DNA of 64,000 nt from JBCCCJ01 sp039029315 (GTDB lineage: Bacteria > Bacteroidota > Bacteroidia > J057): the NCBI GenBank assembly GCA_039029315.1, contig JBCCGK010000019.1, positions 71,327-135,326 of the forward strand, written 5' to 3'. Under the pieces are notes generated by a model. That model saw only the letters and a program-made list of their open reading frames with translations, was not told the DNA's origin and made no database searches. Positions within the stretch are counted from its first letter, which is position 1. Each line of letters opens with the position of its first letter. This document shows positions 1-9,214 of this stretch, piece after piece. The position numbers were made by a program, and so were the translations under genes.

Positions 1-1995
1 GGCGGCATCGGAGAGTTTTTGGACTTGAGGGGATTTACTGATTGGGCGACAGGAAGCCATTTGACATTGATTCAGATCCTTCCCATCAATGATACCACTG
101 CCACGCATAGCTGGGTGGATTCCTATCCCTATTCGGGAATCTCGGTATTTGCCCTCCACCCTATCTACATCCGGCCAGCTTCGATTGCGCAACTGGAAGA
201 TGCAACAAAGGAAGCCGAATTGGAAAGCAGATTGGCAAAATTGAATCTTTTGGCAGAGATAGACTATGAAGCAGTCCTGCAAACAAAGATTGAATACCTC
301 CACCTATTGTACCAACAAGAAAAAGAGGACTGCTTCCGTGATCCTGAGTACCAGGCCTTTTTTGCCGACCATCATAGCTGGTTGAGACCATACGCTGCTT
401 TTGCGGCTTTGCGAGATCGGTTCGGAACTGCCGATTTCTCTCAGTGGGAAGCATTTTCTGTTTTTCAGGAAGCGGCAATTGCGGCATTCACCGATCCCGA
501 CACCTCACATTTTGATGAGATAGGGATTCACTATTTCATCCAGTTTCACCTCCATCAACAACTCCTGCAAGCCAGCCTTTATGCTAAAAGTAAAGGAGTC
601 ATTCTCAAAGGAGATATTCCCATTGGAATTTATCGCCACAGTGTTGATGCCTGGATGAGTCCACATCTTTTCTATATGGATGCACAGGCAGGTGCTCCTC
701 CTGATGATTTTGCCATTCATGGCCAGAATTGGCGCTTTCCCACTTATAATTGGGAAGAAATGGCCAAAGATGATTTCGCCTGGTGGAAACAACGAATGTC
801 CCATTTGTCGACCTATTTTGATTCCTATCGCATTGACCATATTCTTGGGTTTTTCAGAATTTGGGAGATTCCTGGACATGCAGTTCAAGGCATTCTGGGG
901 CAATTCAATCCCTCCCTGCCGCTTTCGCATGATGAACTGTTGGCAAGAGGGATCTGGATGGATGAGGATCGGTTTTGCTCTCCTTATATCAGGGCTCATT
1001 TTTTAAGAGAATATTTTGGAGGGCATACTGATTCGGTGGTAAGAGAATTTCTGGATGAATACCAACCATCCTGTTTCAGGATGAAACATCCCTTCCAGAC
1101 CCAACGACAAATCGAATCTTATGTGGAGAAAAGGATAGAAGCGTATCCGGAGTCTAAACCCTATTACGAATCCATCGTCCAAGGTCTTTATCGGTTATTG
1201 ACTGAGGTATTATTCTTTCGTTCGAAGGATGGTAGAGGATATTGCCCGAGAATTTCAATCTTTGAGACCCGCTCTTTTCAGGAAATGGATTGGGAAAAGC
1301 AGGAGCGAATCAAACAAACATACCATGATTTCTTCTATCATCGGCATGAACATTTCTGGCAAGAGCAAGCCATGGTCAAACTTCCAGCGATTTGCGAAGC
1401 AACAGATATGCTGGTATGTGGGGAAGATCTTGGGATGGTTCCAGCCTGTGTTCCAGGTGTCATGCAAGAACTGGGATTGTTGAGTCTTGAAATCCAAAGA
1501 ATGCCCAAAGATCCTTCAAGAGAATTTGACCACCCACATCATGCTCCTTATCTCTCTGTGATCAGTCCTTCTTCCCACGACATGCCGGGCATCAGGGCAT
1601 GGTGGGAACAAGATTCGACCCAAACGCAGAGATTTTATCAACAAATTCTTGGCGGACAGGGATCAGCTCCTTTTTTCTGTGAACCATGGATTGCAGAACA
1701 GATCATCTTACAACATCTGGAATCCCCAGCCATGTGGGCAATTTTCCCCATACAGGATCTCCTGGCAATGGATGGCCAAATCCGAAGAGAAAACCCTCAT
1801 GATGAACAAATCAATGTACCAGCGAATCCCAAGAACTATTGGCGATATCGCTTTCACATGACCAATGACCAATTGATTGAGAGTCATTCTTTCAATCAAT
1901 TGGTCGGAAGAATGATTCACACAACAGGAAGAAGTCCTCTTTCTTCCTGGGATCAATTGCCACACTCTCTGACAAGTGTGATTGTTACATCCTGA
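1..1995 (+). CDS. malQ: 4-alpha-glucanotransferase (amylomaltase, GH77), 5' end cut off
   Basis: The frame is open from base 1, so the N-terminus lies outside the window; 664 residues are visible. GH77 enzymes transfer alpha-1,4-glucan segments between maltodextrins in the cytoplasm. Family landmarks can be read: the LIQILPINDT and YPYSGISVFALHP segments near the start, SYRIDHILGFFR carrying the nucleophile Asp, VCGEDLGMVP carrying the acid/base Glu, and SSHDMPGIRAWW carrying the third catalytic Asp. Bacteroidota MalQ proteins are usually about 850-900 residues with N-terminal starch-binding modules, so roughly a quarter is probably missing, including those modules. The end overlaps a convergent exported-protein gene by 43 bases. 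Identity is secure; regulation cannot be judged without the upstream DNA. Confidence 0.95.
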   Translation, partial: GGIGEFLDLRGFTDWATGSHLTLIQILPINDTTATHSWVDSYPYSGISVFALHPIYIRPASIAQLEDATKEAELESRLAKLNLLAEIDYEAVLQTKIEYLHLLYQQEKEDCFRDPEYQAFFADHHSWLRPYAAFAALRDRFGTADFSQWEAFSVFQEAAIAAFTDPDTSHFDEIGIHYFIQFHLHQQLLQASLYAKSKGVILKGDIPIGIYRHSVDAWMSPHLFYMDAQAGAPPDDFAIHGQNWRFPTYNWEEMAKDDFAWWKQRMSHLSTYFDSYRIDHILGFFRIWEIPGHAVQGILGQFNPSLPLSHDELLARGIWMDEDRFCSPYIRAHFLREYFGGHTDSVVREFLDEYQPSCFRMKHPFQTQRQIESYVEKRIEAYPESKPYYESIVQGLYRLLTEVLFFRSKDGRGYCPRISIFETRSFQEMDWEKQERIKQTYHDFFYHRHEHFWQEQAMVKLPAICEATDMLVCGEDLGMVPACVPGVMQELGLLSLEIQRMPKDPSREFDHPHHAPYLSVISPSSHDMPGIRAWWEQDSTQTQRFYQQILGGQGSAPFFCEPWIAEQIILQHLESPAMWAIFPIQDLLAMDGQIRRENPHDEQINVPANPKNYWRYRFHMTNDQLIESHSFNQLVGRMIHTTGRSPLSSWDQLPHSLTSVIVTS

Positions 1996-2486
1996 AAGTC
2001 TTTGGGAATCTCAATGGTTTGCGCTACAGTTGAACCATCAATGATCAACACTGGTTTGATGAGCAAGGCAGCACTGAGGGCTGATTCCCCTGGTGGAAGG
2101 GATTTCATATCCACCAAATCTACCAGACAAAAAGAGAATTGGGCTTCCTTCTGAGCTTTTTCAGCCTGGAACTTGCCCATAAATATCGGCTTGCTGATGT
2201 AGGCTTGAATCCATAGTTCTACTCCAGTCCATAAATAGGTCAGTGAATCAACTTGTTCTTTTGGTTGAAATTCCAGGCCTATTGTATCTCTGGCATCCAG
2301 ACAATAAATCATAGAACTGAGGGCATCAAATGAAATGGAGGCATGATTCAAGGTCCATGTCCATTCTCCTTCATCATACTGACACATCCCTTGCGGAATA
2401 GAGAAAGACATAAGAAAAAGAAAAAGAACATGCTGTAGAAGTCTTTGATGGAAAAGTCTGAAAGCTTGTTGTAAGAATTGATTCAT
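1953..2486 (-). CDS. Exported protein of unknown function
   Basis: A 177-residue protein starting at the ATG at 2486. The frame runs further upstream, but this start puts a cleavable-looking signal peptide at the N-terminus (hydrophobic LLQHVLFLFLMSFSIPQG, then MCQ). The mature part of about 145 residues is acidic to neutral and contains WTWTLNHASISFD and VELWIQAYISKPIF, suggesting a small beta-rich fold. No family was recognised. It lies convergent to malQ and overlaps its 3' end by 43 bases, so the two messages are complementary there. A role at the envelope is inferred only from the signal sequence. Confidence 0.6.
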   Translation of the reverse strand: MNQFLQQAFRLFHQRLLQHVLFLFLMSFSIPQGMCQYDEGEWTWTLNHASISFDALSSMIYCLDARDTIGLEFQPKEQVDSLTYLWTGVELWIQAYISKPIFMGKFQAEKAQKEAQFSFCLVDLVDMKSLPPGESALSAALLIKPVLIIDGSTVAQTIEIPKDFQDVTITLVRECGN

Positions 2487-2788
2487 AAAGAAAGGTGCGA
2501 TTTGGGTTGGTTTTTCAATGTTGAATGAGAAAGCGGTATGTTCAAGCGGAATCCACCCCCACCCTTTTTCCAGAGAGAAAATTTGTGGATGCACATTCTA
2601 GCAGCTCAAGCAAAGATATTCAGGAGACAGATCAGGCAATACCTACTTCAATGTCCAAAGAACCAAATTTTTTTACGAATCACGAAGGACTTTGCAAAGA
2701 ATTCATTTGATAGGCCAGCTATCTGTCCCTAGATTGAAGAATAGATCATGCGTAAGAGACTGTTTGAACATCTGTCACTTATTTTTGT
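2487..2788. other. Intergenic region between divergent genes
   Basis: About 300 bases between the divergent starts of an exported protein (minus strand) and a lipoprotein (plus strand). Two overlapping short plus-strand frames occur, but neither has a start or composition that looks like a gene. It must hold promoters for both flanks, although no clear Bacteroidota TTTG / TAnnTTTG pair was identified. Confidence 0.5.
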
Positions 2789-3658
2789 ATGCGTTTCATT
2801 TTCTTAGGCTTACTCCCCTTGCTTGCGCTTATCCTTTTGTATCCTGGTTGTAGGCCCACCCAGACCATTCCCTCGGTTGAAAAAGCCATTTCATTTGAGG
2901 ACATGCTCTTGTTCGATTATCAGGCCGGAACTCCTGACTGGGCACATATCAGAATCAGCCATCAGCAGAGAATGGATCAGGGAACAGATCAGTTGCTTAC
3001 CATATCAGGTTCTGTGCAGGGCGCCTACCCGTTCTATTCTCCTGTCGATGGGGGAGATATGTTGATTGCAGGTGTCAAGTTGCCCCAATCTGAACAGAAT
3101 CCAGGTTTATACGGACCGGTCTTGAGCAAAAAACCGGAACAAACCTTTCTGAAGCGATCTCTTGGGGAGACAACGAGCTTTTCATTGGACGGCAATACAA
3201 GCAGGCACATTCCCTCCTTCAAAGCCGAGACCTATCTACCTCCATTGTTGGATGTGGAGGTTCAACCCGAAGGAATGCGGACCAATGCGCCTGGTATTCT
3301 CAACAAAAGAGGACAAATATCCATTCGATGGAATGCGGACACAAACAATCCATTGCCAGTATTGGTCTGGATTGCATTTCATCATGCAGAGCGGCATATT
3401 GTGAGGGACCCCAGCCAGACGCCATATGAAGAAATCGCACTGGCAAGTAGAATCTTCAGAAGAAAGAAACTTGAGGATTCTGGTCATTGTCAATTATCAG
3501 TTCAGGATTGGCTTGCGGATATTCCTTCCGGAACAAGGATAGAAGTGGGATTGGCCAGAGGGACAGAGCATACGGTTCGCAAAAAGAACAAAAGCCTCAG
3601 AATTTATTATCGAACAGCTACCGTTCATGCTTTTGACCTCTCCGATCAACGAAATTAG
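2789..3658 (+). CDS. Lipoprotein of unknown function
   Basis: A 289-residue protein starting at ATG 2789. The N-terminus is a lipoprotein signal: hydrophobic FLGLLPLLALILLYPGC with Cys21 as the predicted lipidated residue. The mature part looks beta-rich, with segments such as QISIRWNADTNNPLPVLVWI and a C-terminal RIYYRTATVHAFDL strand. It resembles an extracytoplasmic beta-sandwich, but no family is recognised. It is followed by a two-component pair after about 110 bases on the same strand. A link to that system is possible but not shown. Confidence 0.75.
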   Translation: MRFIFLGLLPLLALILLYPGCRPTQTIPSVEKAISFEDMLLFDYQAGTPDWAHIRISHQQRMDQGTDQLLTISGSVQGAYPFYSPVDGGDMLIAGVKLPQSEQNPGLYGPVLSKKPEQTFLKRSLGETTSFSLDGNTSRHIPSFKAETYLPPLLDVEVQPEGMRTNAPGILNKRGQISIRWNADTNNPLPVLVWIAFHHAERHIVRDPSQTPYEEIALASRIFRRKKLEDSGHCQLSVQDWLADIPSGTRIEVGLARGTEHTVRKKNKSLRIYYRTATVHAFDLSDQRN

Positions 3659-3771
3659 CGACACAAATACGGCTTCCCCTTTCAATTCGTAGAATCCCAT
3701 AGTATATTTGACTTCCCCCGCTCCTGGGGTACAAGGCTTTAAATGTGTCTTTCTTCACATGCCAATGCTCT

Positions 3772-5124
3772 ATGAGGTCAAATGCTCCTGGAAAAATTCT
3801 CATAGTCGATGATGACGTGGATATTCTGCTGACAGCCAGAATGGTTTTGAAGCATAAAGTCAGGTCTATTCAAACTGAGAACGATCCCCACCAGATTGTC
3901 ACACTTCTCAAGGAAGGCTCCTTTGATCTTGTGTTACTAGACATGAACTTTACTACTGGATATACCAGTGGTAAAGAAGGATTGCGTTGGCTCAAAAAGA
4001 TCAAAAAAATTGTTCCTGACATACAGGTGATTATGATGACTGCATATGGAGACATCAACTTGGCGGTCAAAGCCATGAAAGAAGGCGCAACAGATTTTGT
4101 CGTGAAGCCCTGGGAAAATGAAAACCTCCAGCAAGTGGTGTTCGCAGCTCTTTCCAAGCCAGACTCTCCCCCGGAATCTCCTCTTCAGCAATTATCCTAT
4201 ACAGATCCCCAAACCAACACCAACATTATCGGAGAATCAGAAGCCATGAAAAAGGTCTATGAGATCATCTCCAAAGTTGCTGTAACAGATGCCAATGTCT
4301 TGATTATTGGAGAAAATGGTACGGGGAAAGAATTGGCTGCACGGGCCATCCATGAACAATCCAGCCGGTCCGAACAAACTTTCGTCCACGTAGACCTGGG
4401 AGCGATTTCGGAGAGCCTGTTCGAATCTGAATTGTTTGGACATGTCAAAGGTGCTTTCACCGACGCGCATGACACCCGCACTGGCAGATTCGAAGCAGCA
4501 AATGGAGGAACTTTATTTCTGGATGAAATAGGAAACCTGTCTCTTCCTCTCCAAGCCAAATTGCTGACTGCCCTACAAAATCGAAGCATCAACAAAGTGG
4601 GGTCCAATGAGCCCATTGCCATCAATATTCGTTTGATCTGTGCGACCAATATGCCATTGTACCAAATGGTGTCGGATCAGACCTTCCGCCAAGACCTGAT
4701 CTACAGGATCAATACGGTTGAGCTTGCCATTCCCCCTCTCAGATCACGACAATCAGATATTCCTCTGCTTGTCAGCCACTTTCTCAAAGTGTATAGCAAA
4801 AAATATGATCGTCCCGAGCTCAATCTAAGTCCTGAATGGATGAACCGCTTACAACAGTATTCCTGGCCAGGGAATATCAGGGAATTGCAACATGCCATCG
4901 AGAGAGCAGTCATTATGGAAGACCAGGAAAGTATCATTCCAACAGAATCTCCGATCCAGATTCCTGCTGAGCATGTTCAGGAAGATGTCAACCTGGAGGA
5001 GGTAGAGAAGGCTGCAATCGTCAAGGCGATCTCCAAACACCAAGGCAACATTAGTAAGGCTGCAAAAGAATTAGGGTTGGGACGAACTACCCTCTATAGA
5101 AAAATGAATAAATACGGATTGTGA
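3772..5124 (+). CDS. Sigma54-dependent response regulator (NtrC/AtoC type)
   Basis: A 450-residue transcriptional activator. Receiver domain at residues 1-120 with acidic DDD at 13-15 and phospho-acceptor Asp57 (LVLLDMNF). AAA+ domain at about 150-385 with Walker A GENGTGKE at 180-187 and Walker B TLFLDEIGN. C-terminal Fis-type helix-turn-helix ends in NISKAAKELGLGRTTLYRKM. The sigma54-contact loop reads GAFTDA at 227-232 instead of the canonical GAFTGA, a variant I recall from other Bacteroidota regulators of this type. ATG 3772 was chosen; an in-frame GTG at 3745 would add nine residues unlike the family. The stop overlaps the histidine kinase start by four bases (GTGA), so they form one operon. 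Targets are unknown. Confidence 0.95.
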   Translation: MRSNAPGKILIVDDDVDILLTARMVLKHKVRSIQTENDPHQIVTLLKEGSFDLVLLDMNFTTGYTSGKEGLRWLKKIKKIVPDIQVIMMTAYGDINLAVKAMKEGATDFVVKPWENENLQQVVFAALSKPDSPPESPLQQLSYTDPQTNTNIIGESEAMKKVYEIISKVAVTDANVLIIGENGTGKELAARAIHEQSSRSEQTFVHVDLGAISESLFESELFGHVKGAFTDAHDTRTGRFEAANGGTLFLDEIGNLSLPLQAKLLTALQNRSINKVGSNEPIAINIRLICATNMPLYQMVSDQTFRQDLIYRINTVELAIPPLRSRQSDIPLLVSHFLKVYSKKYDRPELNLSPEWMNRLQQYSWPGNIRELQHAIERAVIMEDQESIIPTESPIQIPAEHVQEDVNLEEVEKAAIVKAISKHQGNISKAAKELGLGRTTLYRKMNKYGL

Positions 5125-6476
5125 TATATCAAAGATTTCGGTTCAATGTGGTTTTCAGGGTATGCATGATCACTCTGGGGATCTTTCTTGTGATTTATAT
5201 TTGGGAAATTGATTCATGGCCTCCAACCCGATTGTTGCTCATAAGTGCGATCGTTGGTTTGGTGGTAGAGTTGATTCATTATGTAGAAAAAACCAACCGA
5301 GACCTTCGCAATTTTCTCCTGGCCATTAAACACAAAGACTTCACCCTGTCCTTTTCTACCGAATTGCGTGGAAAAACCTTCTCAGGAATGCGAGAAGCTT
5401 TCAATCAGATCATGGATGGGTATCAGGAACTTCGTGCAGAAAAAGAATCTCATTACCAATATCTTCAAAACGTAGTAGAGCATGTCAGCACTGCTGTGAT
5501 TTGTTATACAGATGAGGGGGAGGTAGAACTTCTCAATCGATCAGCACAGGAATTGCTGGACCGCCCTTATATGAGCAATATCAAGACTCTCAATCGAATC
5601 AGTCCGGCTTTGCTCACAGCCATGGAAGATATCACCCTTAAAGAAAAAAAATTGATTAAGGTGGTAATCAATGACCAATTGATGCACTTGGCTATTCAAA
5701 GCACGCAATTCAAATTACAGGATACCAATTACAAATTGGTGTCTTTACAGAATATCCAATCCGAACTGGATGAACAAGAGGTAGAAACCTGGCAAAAACT
5801 GATTCGGGTTCTGACCCATGAGATCATGAACTCTGTAACGCCAATTATTTCCCTCACCAAGGTATTGCGTGGGCTCGTCAGCGATGGCGGAGACTCGTGT
5901 CGAGACCTCAGTGAACTGGATGTAGAGGATCAGCAAGACCTCCTGAACAGTATCCGGACCATAGAAAGCCGAAGCAAGGGATTATTACATTTTGTTCATG
6001 CCTATAGAAGCCTCACCAAAATTCAAAAACCTCAGTTTCAATCAGTCATTCCAAAGACCATCTTGGATCATGTGGTTAGCCTGTTGAGTCCAGAATTAAA
6101 AAAACGAAACATCATCATCCGAACACATATCCTGGACCCCCAACTGCACATTCAGGCAGATACAAAACTCATTGAGCAGGTGCTGATCAATCTGGTAAAA
6201 AATTGCATGGAAGCCCTGAACCAGAAACAACATGGGAATATCGATCTCATTGTCAAAAGGAGTTCAGAAGGCAGGCCAATGATACAGGTTCAGGACAATG
6301 GCAAGGGAATCAATCCGGAATATGCTGACAAAGTATTTATCCCATTCTTTACGACCAAAAAAAGAGGCTCCGGAATTGGGTTGAGTCTTTCCAGACAAAT
6401 CATGCGTCTCCATCAGGGAAGCATTCATTTTCATTCTTCTCCTGACGAGGGAACTACCTTCAGTTTACTCTTTTAA
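5121..6476 (+). CDS. Membrane sensor histidine kinase (NtrY-like)
   Basis: A 451-residue kinase with a GTG start overlapping the stop of the response regulator. Two N-terminal membrane helices (about 8-28 and 36-56) have almost no periplasmic loop, so the sensed signal is probably membrane-borne or cytoplasmic. A coiled linker and a PAS-like domain (about 110-215) follow. The dimerisation box has phospho-acceptor His233 in LTHEIMNSVTPI. The catalytic ATPase has an N box (NLVKNCMEAL), G1 (VQDNGKGI), an F box (FFTTKKRGSG) and G2 (GIGLSLS). It is the evident partner of the upstream sigma54 regulator, because the genes are translationally coupled. Signal and regulon are not visible. Confidence 0.93.
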   Translation: MIYQRFRFNVVFRVCMITLGIFLVIYIWEIDSWPPTRLLLISAIVGLVVELIHYVEKTNRDLRNFLLAIKHKDFTLSFSTELRGKTFSGMREAFNQIMDGYQELRAEKESHYQYLQNVVEHVSTAVICYTDEGEVELLNRSAQELLDRPYMSNIKTLNRISPALLTAMEDITLKEKKLIKVVINDQLMHLAIQSTQFKLQDTNYKLVSLQNIQSELDEQEVETWQKLIRVLTHEIMNSVTPIISLTKVLRGLVSDGGDSCRDLSELDVEDQQDLLNSIRTIESRSKGLLHFVHAYRSLTKIQKPQFQSVIPKTILDHVVSLLSPELKKRNIIIRTHILDPQLHIQADTKLIEQVLINLVKNCMEALNQKQHGNIDLIVKRSSEGRPMIQVQDNGKGINPEYADKVFIPFFTTKKRGSGIGLSLSRQIMRLHQGSIHFHSSPDEGTTFSLLF

Positions 6477-6509
6477 TTCCTTCTTTAACAACTACTTCCT
6501 CTACGTACT

Positions 6510-7190
6510 ATGAACATTACCTACTACGGACAGTCGTGTTTTGGGGTCGAGGTATCAGGCATCCACCTCTTGTTTGATCCATTTATCAGCCCGAACCCGC
6601 ATGCGTCTCACATCTCCCTGGATCAGGTGAAAGCGGATTATATTCTGATCTCCCATGGGCATCAGGATCATGTCGCTGATGTCGCCTCCATTGCCAAACA
6701 AACAGGAGCAACATTGATTTCGAATTTCGAGATCATCAATTGGTTTGCCAAGCAAGGAATCAAAAACGGACATCCCCTCAATCATGGCGGGAGTTATTCT
6801 TTTGACTTTGGGCGTGTCAAATATGTCAATGCTGTCCACACCAGCAGCATGCCTGATGGCAGCTATGGTGGAAATCCCGGAGGCTTTGTGATCTCCAGCA
6901 TGGAAGGAGATTTTTATCACAGTGGCGATACTGCCTTGACCTATGACATGAAACTTATTGGGGAGCAATATCAGCTTGCCTTTGCTTTCCTGTGTCTGGG
7001 AGATAATTTCACAATGGGCATAGATGATGCCTTGATTGCTTCGGGATTCATCAGATGCAGTCGGATCATTGGTATGCATTTCGACACATTCCCTTACATC
7101 AAAATCAATCACGAAGAGGCCAAAGATAAGTTCGCCGCGGCGGGAAAAGATCTCACCTTAATGGAGATTGGAGAGACAATTGCAAGATAA
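6510..7190 (+). CDS. UPF0173-type metal-dependent hydrolase (metallo-beta-lactamase fold)
   Basis: A 226-residue protein starting MNITYYGQSCF, matching the compact UlaG/UPF0173 branch of the metallo-beta-lactamase superfamily. The metal motif HxHxDH is present as SHGHQDHV; further ligands are expected at His of NAVHTSS, Asp of HSGDTALT and the late His of IGMHFDTFP. These positions fit a di-metal hydrolase active site. The family is widely annotated as a Zn-dependent hydrolase with no general physiological substrate. No signal peptide, so cytoplasmic. It follows the kinase by 33 bases and may be co-transcribed with it. Confidence 0.92.
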   Translation: MNITYYGQSCFGVEVSGIHLLFDPFISPNPHASHISLDQVKADYILISHGHQDHVADVASIAKQTGATLISNFEIINWFAKQGIKNGHPLNHGGSYSFDFGRVKYVNAVHTSSMPDGSYGGNPGGFVISSMEGDFYHSGDTALTYDMKLIGEQYQLAFAFLCLGDNFTMGIDDALIASGFIRCSRIIGMHFDTFPYIKINHEEAKDKFAAAGKDLTLMEIGETIAR

Positions 7191-7249
7191 AATCAGGCTT
7201 TTTGAAGAAAAAATCTTTGAAATTCATATAACTATCTGCGTTCATTCTA

Positions 7250-7269
7250 TAAAAATTCCGGAATTTTTA
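7250..7269. promoter_or_regulatory. 20-bp perfect palindrome upstream of a small membrane protein gene
   Basis: The bases taaaaattcc followed by ggaattttta form a perfect 20-bp inverted repeat with no spacer, 55 bases before the start at 7325. The lack of a loop disfavours an RNA hairpin terminator and favours a protein-binding operator. Which regulator would bind is unknown. Confidence 0.4.
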
Positions 7270-7324
7270 CTATTCTTACTACCGAATTTCTTACATAACT
7301 GTTCTTAAACCAAAAATTAACACT

Positions 7325-7654
7325 ATGTCACAAGAGCAAACAACATCAACACAAACCACCAACACCAACTGGGTAGGAATTGTGTCATATCTTACCTGGA
7401 TTGGGTGGATTGTCGCCATTATCATGAAGAATACCAATGAGGCCAACAAAACTGAATTCAACAGTTTTCATATTCGTCAGATGTTGGGAATTTTGCTGAC
7501 AGGCTTCCTCGCAGTTATTCCTATTTTGAATATCATCGTAGGGATATTCCTGTTTGTTTGCTGGATCATTGGGTTCATCAGTGCTCTTCAGGGAACACAG
7601 AAAGAAGTACCTTTGGTAGGACAATATTATCAAAAGTGGTTCGCAAGCCTTTAA
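7325..7654 (+). CDS. Small membrane protein, DUF4870/Tic20-like
   Basis: A 109-residue protein with a polar N-terminal tail and three hydrophobic segments: WVGIVSYLTWIGWIVAIIM, a middle helix MLGILLTGFLAVIPIL with NIIVGIFLFVCWIIGF, and a short C-terminal amphipathic end. The sequence EFNSFHIRQMLGI between helices one and two resembles the conserved loop of DUF4870/Tic20-like proteins, where a polar FHxRQ-type motif precedes the second helix. Function is unknown in bacteria. A strong terminator follows, so it is probably monocistronic. Family placement is by motif memory and is moderate. Confidence 0.8.
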   Translation: MSQEQTTSTQTTNTNWVGIVSYLTWIGWIVAIIMKNTNEANKTEFNSFHIRQMLGILLTGFLAVIPILNIIVGIFLFVCWIIGFISALQGTQKEVPLVGQYYQKWFASL

Positions 7655-7696
7655 GCTCGGGCTAGAAAATATAGAAAATTCTGATAGAGATGAGTT

Positions 7697-7735
7697 GCTG
7701 GCAGCTTCCTTTCATGTAAGCTGCCGGCCTTTTTC
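7697..7735 (+). terminator. Rho-independent terminator
   Basis: An 11-bp stem (7697-7707 with 7718-7728, one G-U pair) closes a 10-base loop and is followed by a T-rich run. It sits 43 bases after the stop at 7654 and separates that gene from the next membrane protein gene. Confidence 0.85.
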
Positions 7736-7756
7736 TTCAACTTTAACGCATAACAT

Positions 7757-8449
7757 ATGAATTCTTCACACATTGACAATTTAGTCGAACATGGATACGA
7801 GTTCAGTCTTGGGGATTATCTCAACAGAGGCTGGGAACTTGTGAGGCAGGAGATTGGGTCCTATGTCGGCTTCACAGCCATTGTATTCTTTGGGGCCTTG
7901 ATTATCTCCCTCATTCCTTTTGTAGGGAGTCTCGCATTGATGATTGTAGGACCACCGCTGTATGCAGGTTACTTCATCTATACCAGAAAAGTGGCAACCG
8001 GAGAAGAACGAACCTTTAATGATTTCTTCTCAGGATTCGATATGACACTCCAATTGGTCCTTCTAGGCATCGTCGGAGGGATTCTGATAGGATTTGGCTT
8101 TCTTCTCCTGATTATTCCTGGAATCTATTTGGCTGTTGCTTATACCTTGGGCAATCAGCTAATCATTTTTGAAAAAATGGAATTCTGGCCTGCTTTGGAA
8201 GCCAGTCGCAAGATTGTTACCAAAAACTGGGGCAACTTCTTCCTAATGTCAATCGTCTTGGGCTTGATTGCTCTTGCAGGTACATTGGTACTTTTTGTAG
8301 GACTTCTGGTCGCCATTCCATTTATGTATTGTGTCATGTATGCCGCTTATGAAGACATTGTTGGATTCAGTGGATCAGACATGATGGATAAAATTGAGGA
8401 GATTGGGATGGAAGCAGAAGAAGACCTGTTCGAAGGTCTGGAAGAATAA
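7757..8449 (+). CDS. Multi-pass membrane protein of unknown function (DUF975/YciC-like)
   Basis: A 230-residue protein with a polar N-terminus and about five hydrophobic segments, including GFTAIVFFGALIISLIPFVG, LVLLGIVGGILIGFGFLLLI and FFLMSIVLGLIALAGTLVLF. The pattern of paired helices, a soluble N-terminal segment DYLNRGWELV and the motif FEKMEFWPALEASRKIV resembles DUF975/YciC-type proteins found widely in Gram-negative bacteria. The tail is acidic (EEIGMEAEEDLFEGLEE). No enzyme motif is visible. It is bounded by a terminator on each side, so it is probably transcribed alone. Confidence 0.8.
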   Translation: MNSSHIDNLVEHGYEFSLGDYLNRGWELVRQEIGSYVGFTAIVFFGALIISLIPFVGSLALMIVGPPLYAGYFIYTRKVATGEERTFNDFFSGFDMTLQLVLLGIVGGILIGFGFLLLIIPGIYLAVAYTLGNQLIIFEKMEFWPALEASRKIVTKNWGNFFLMSIVLGLIALAGTLVLFVGLLVAIPFMYCVMYAAYEDIVGFSGSDMMDKIEEIGMEAEEDLFEGLEE

Positions 8450-8475
8450 ACCATCGCTCCATACATAACCATAAG

Positions 8476-8514
8476 CACTTCAGCCCAATTCTTGAACAGA
8501 ATTGGGCTGAAGTG
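8476..8514. terminator. Perfect 17-bp hairpin between convergent genes
   Basis: Bases 8476-8492 pair perfectly with 8498-8514 around a 5-base loop. It lies between the stops of a plus-strand membrane protein gene and a minus-strand ferritin gene. A short T run follows on the plus strand. It likely ends transcription from both directions. Confidence 0.8.
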
Positions 8515-8539
8515 ATCTTTATACACACCGGAAATCGGG

Positions 8540-9049
8540 CTATGCCTCCCCCTCTTCCCCACTCTGCCGCTGGAGCAGTTCATCATTCATCATGTACAAG
8601 GCACTTTTGCTTTCTCCTATCATGTCCAGTTTTGCAATCAGATTCCGCATAGTTGCTTCTTCTTCGACCTGCTCGCGGACAAACCACTGAAAGAATTCAT
8701 AGGTAGCAAAATCTGCCTCTTCCATCGCAGCCTTGACAATCAGGTGTATGTGTTTGGTTATGAAGCGCTCATGTTCCAACGCTTTTTCAAATGCCTCTCT
8801 GATCGAAGGAAAGTCATTCGTTGGACCATCCAATGGGCCAGAAGTAATTTTTCCATCCATATCATGAAGAAAATTGAACTGCCGCATCGCATGATCTAAT
8901 TCCTCTTCAGCCTGAACCTTAAAAAAATTGGCAAAGCCGTCCAATTCAATATCCAGAAAGTAGGAACATATGGCATAATATTGATGCATGGAAAACAATT
9001 CCCGGTGATATTGCTCCGAGATCATTTGTTCCATCTTATTGCTGATCAT
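8540..9049 (-). CDS. ftnA: Ferritin (iron storage)
   Basis: A 169-residue non-heme ferritin. Four-helix-bundle landmarks are readable: EQYHRELFSMHQYYAI with the first Glu ligand, QAEEELDHAMRQFNFL with the ExxH di-iron ligands, and VREQVEEEATMRNLIAKLD with the C-terminal glutamates. Length matches bacterial ferritins of about 165-175 residues. It oxidises Fe(II) at a ferroxidase centre and stores ferric mineral in a 24-mer shell. The gene stands alone, divergent from the antiporter, with a 165-base AT-rich promoter region between them. Confidence 0.95.
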   Translation of the reverse strand: MISNKMEQMISEQYHRELFSMHQYYAICSYFLDIELDGFANFFKVQAEEELDHAMRQFNFLHDMDGKITSGPLDGPTNDFPSIREAFEKALEHERFITKHIHLIVKAAMEEADFATYEFFQWFVREQVEEEATMRNLIAKLDMIGESKSALYMMNDELLQRQSGEEGEA

Positions 9050-9214
9050 AAATTCAATAATTATTTGTGACGAACTAATTTGATTACAATTTCTAATATA
9101 TTAACATTCTTTCCGTGGAATTGTGTCAGGATTTGATAATTTGTAAGCAGATTAAGACTAAATCTAATTTAGGCCCTATTATTTTCTCTATTTTGGTCAA
9201 AACTTTCGACTTAC

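Noticed and set aside
2525..2732. Two overlapping short plus-strand frames
   Set aside because: They overlap each other in different frames, lack motifs and partly lie inside the upstream extension of a minus-strand gene.
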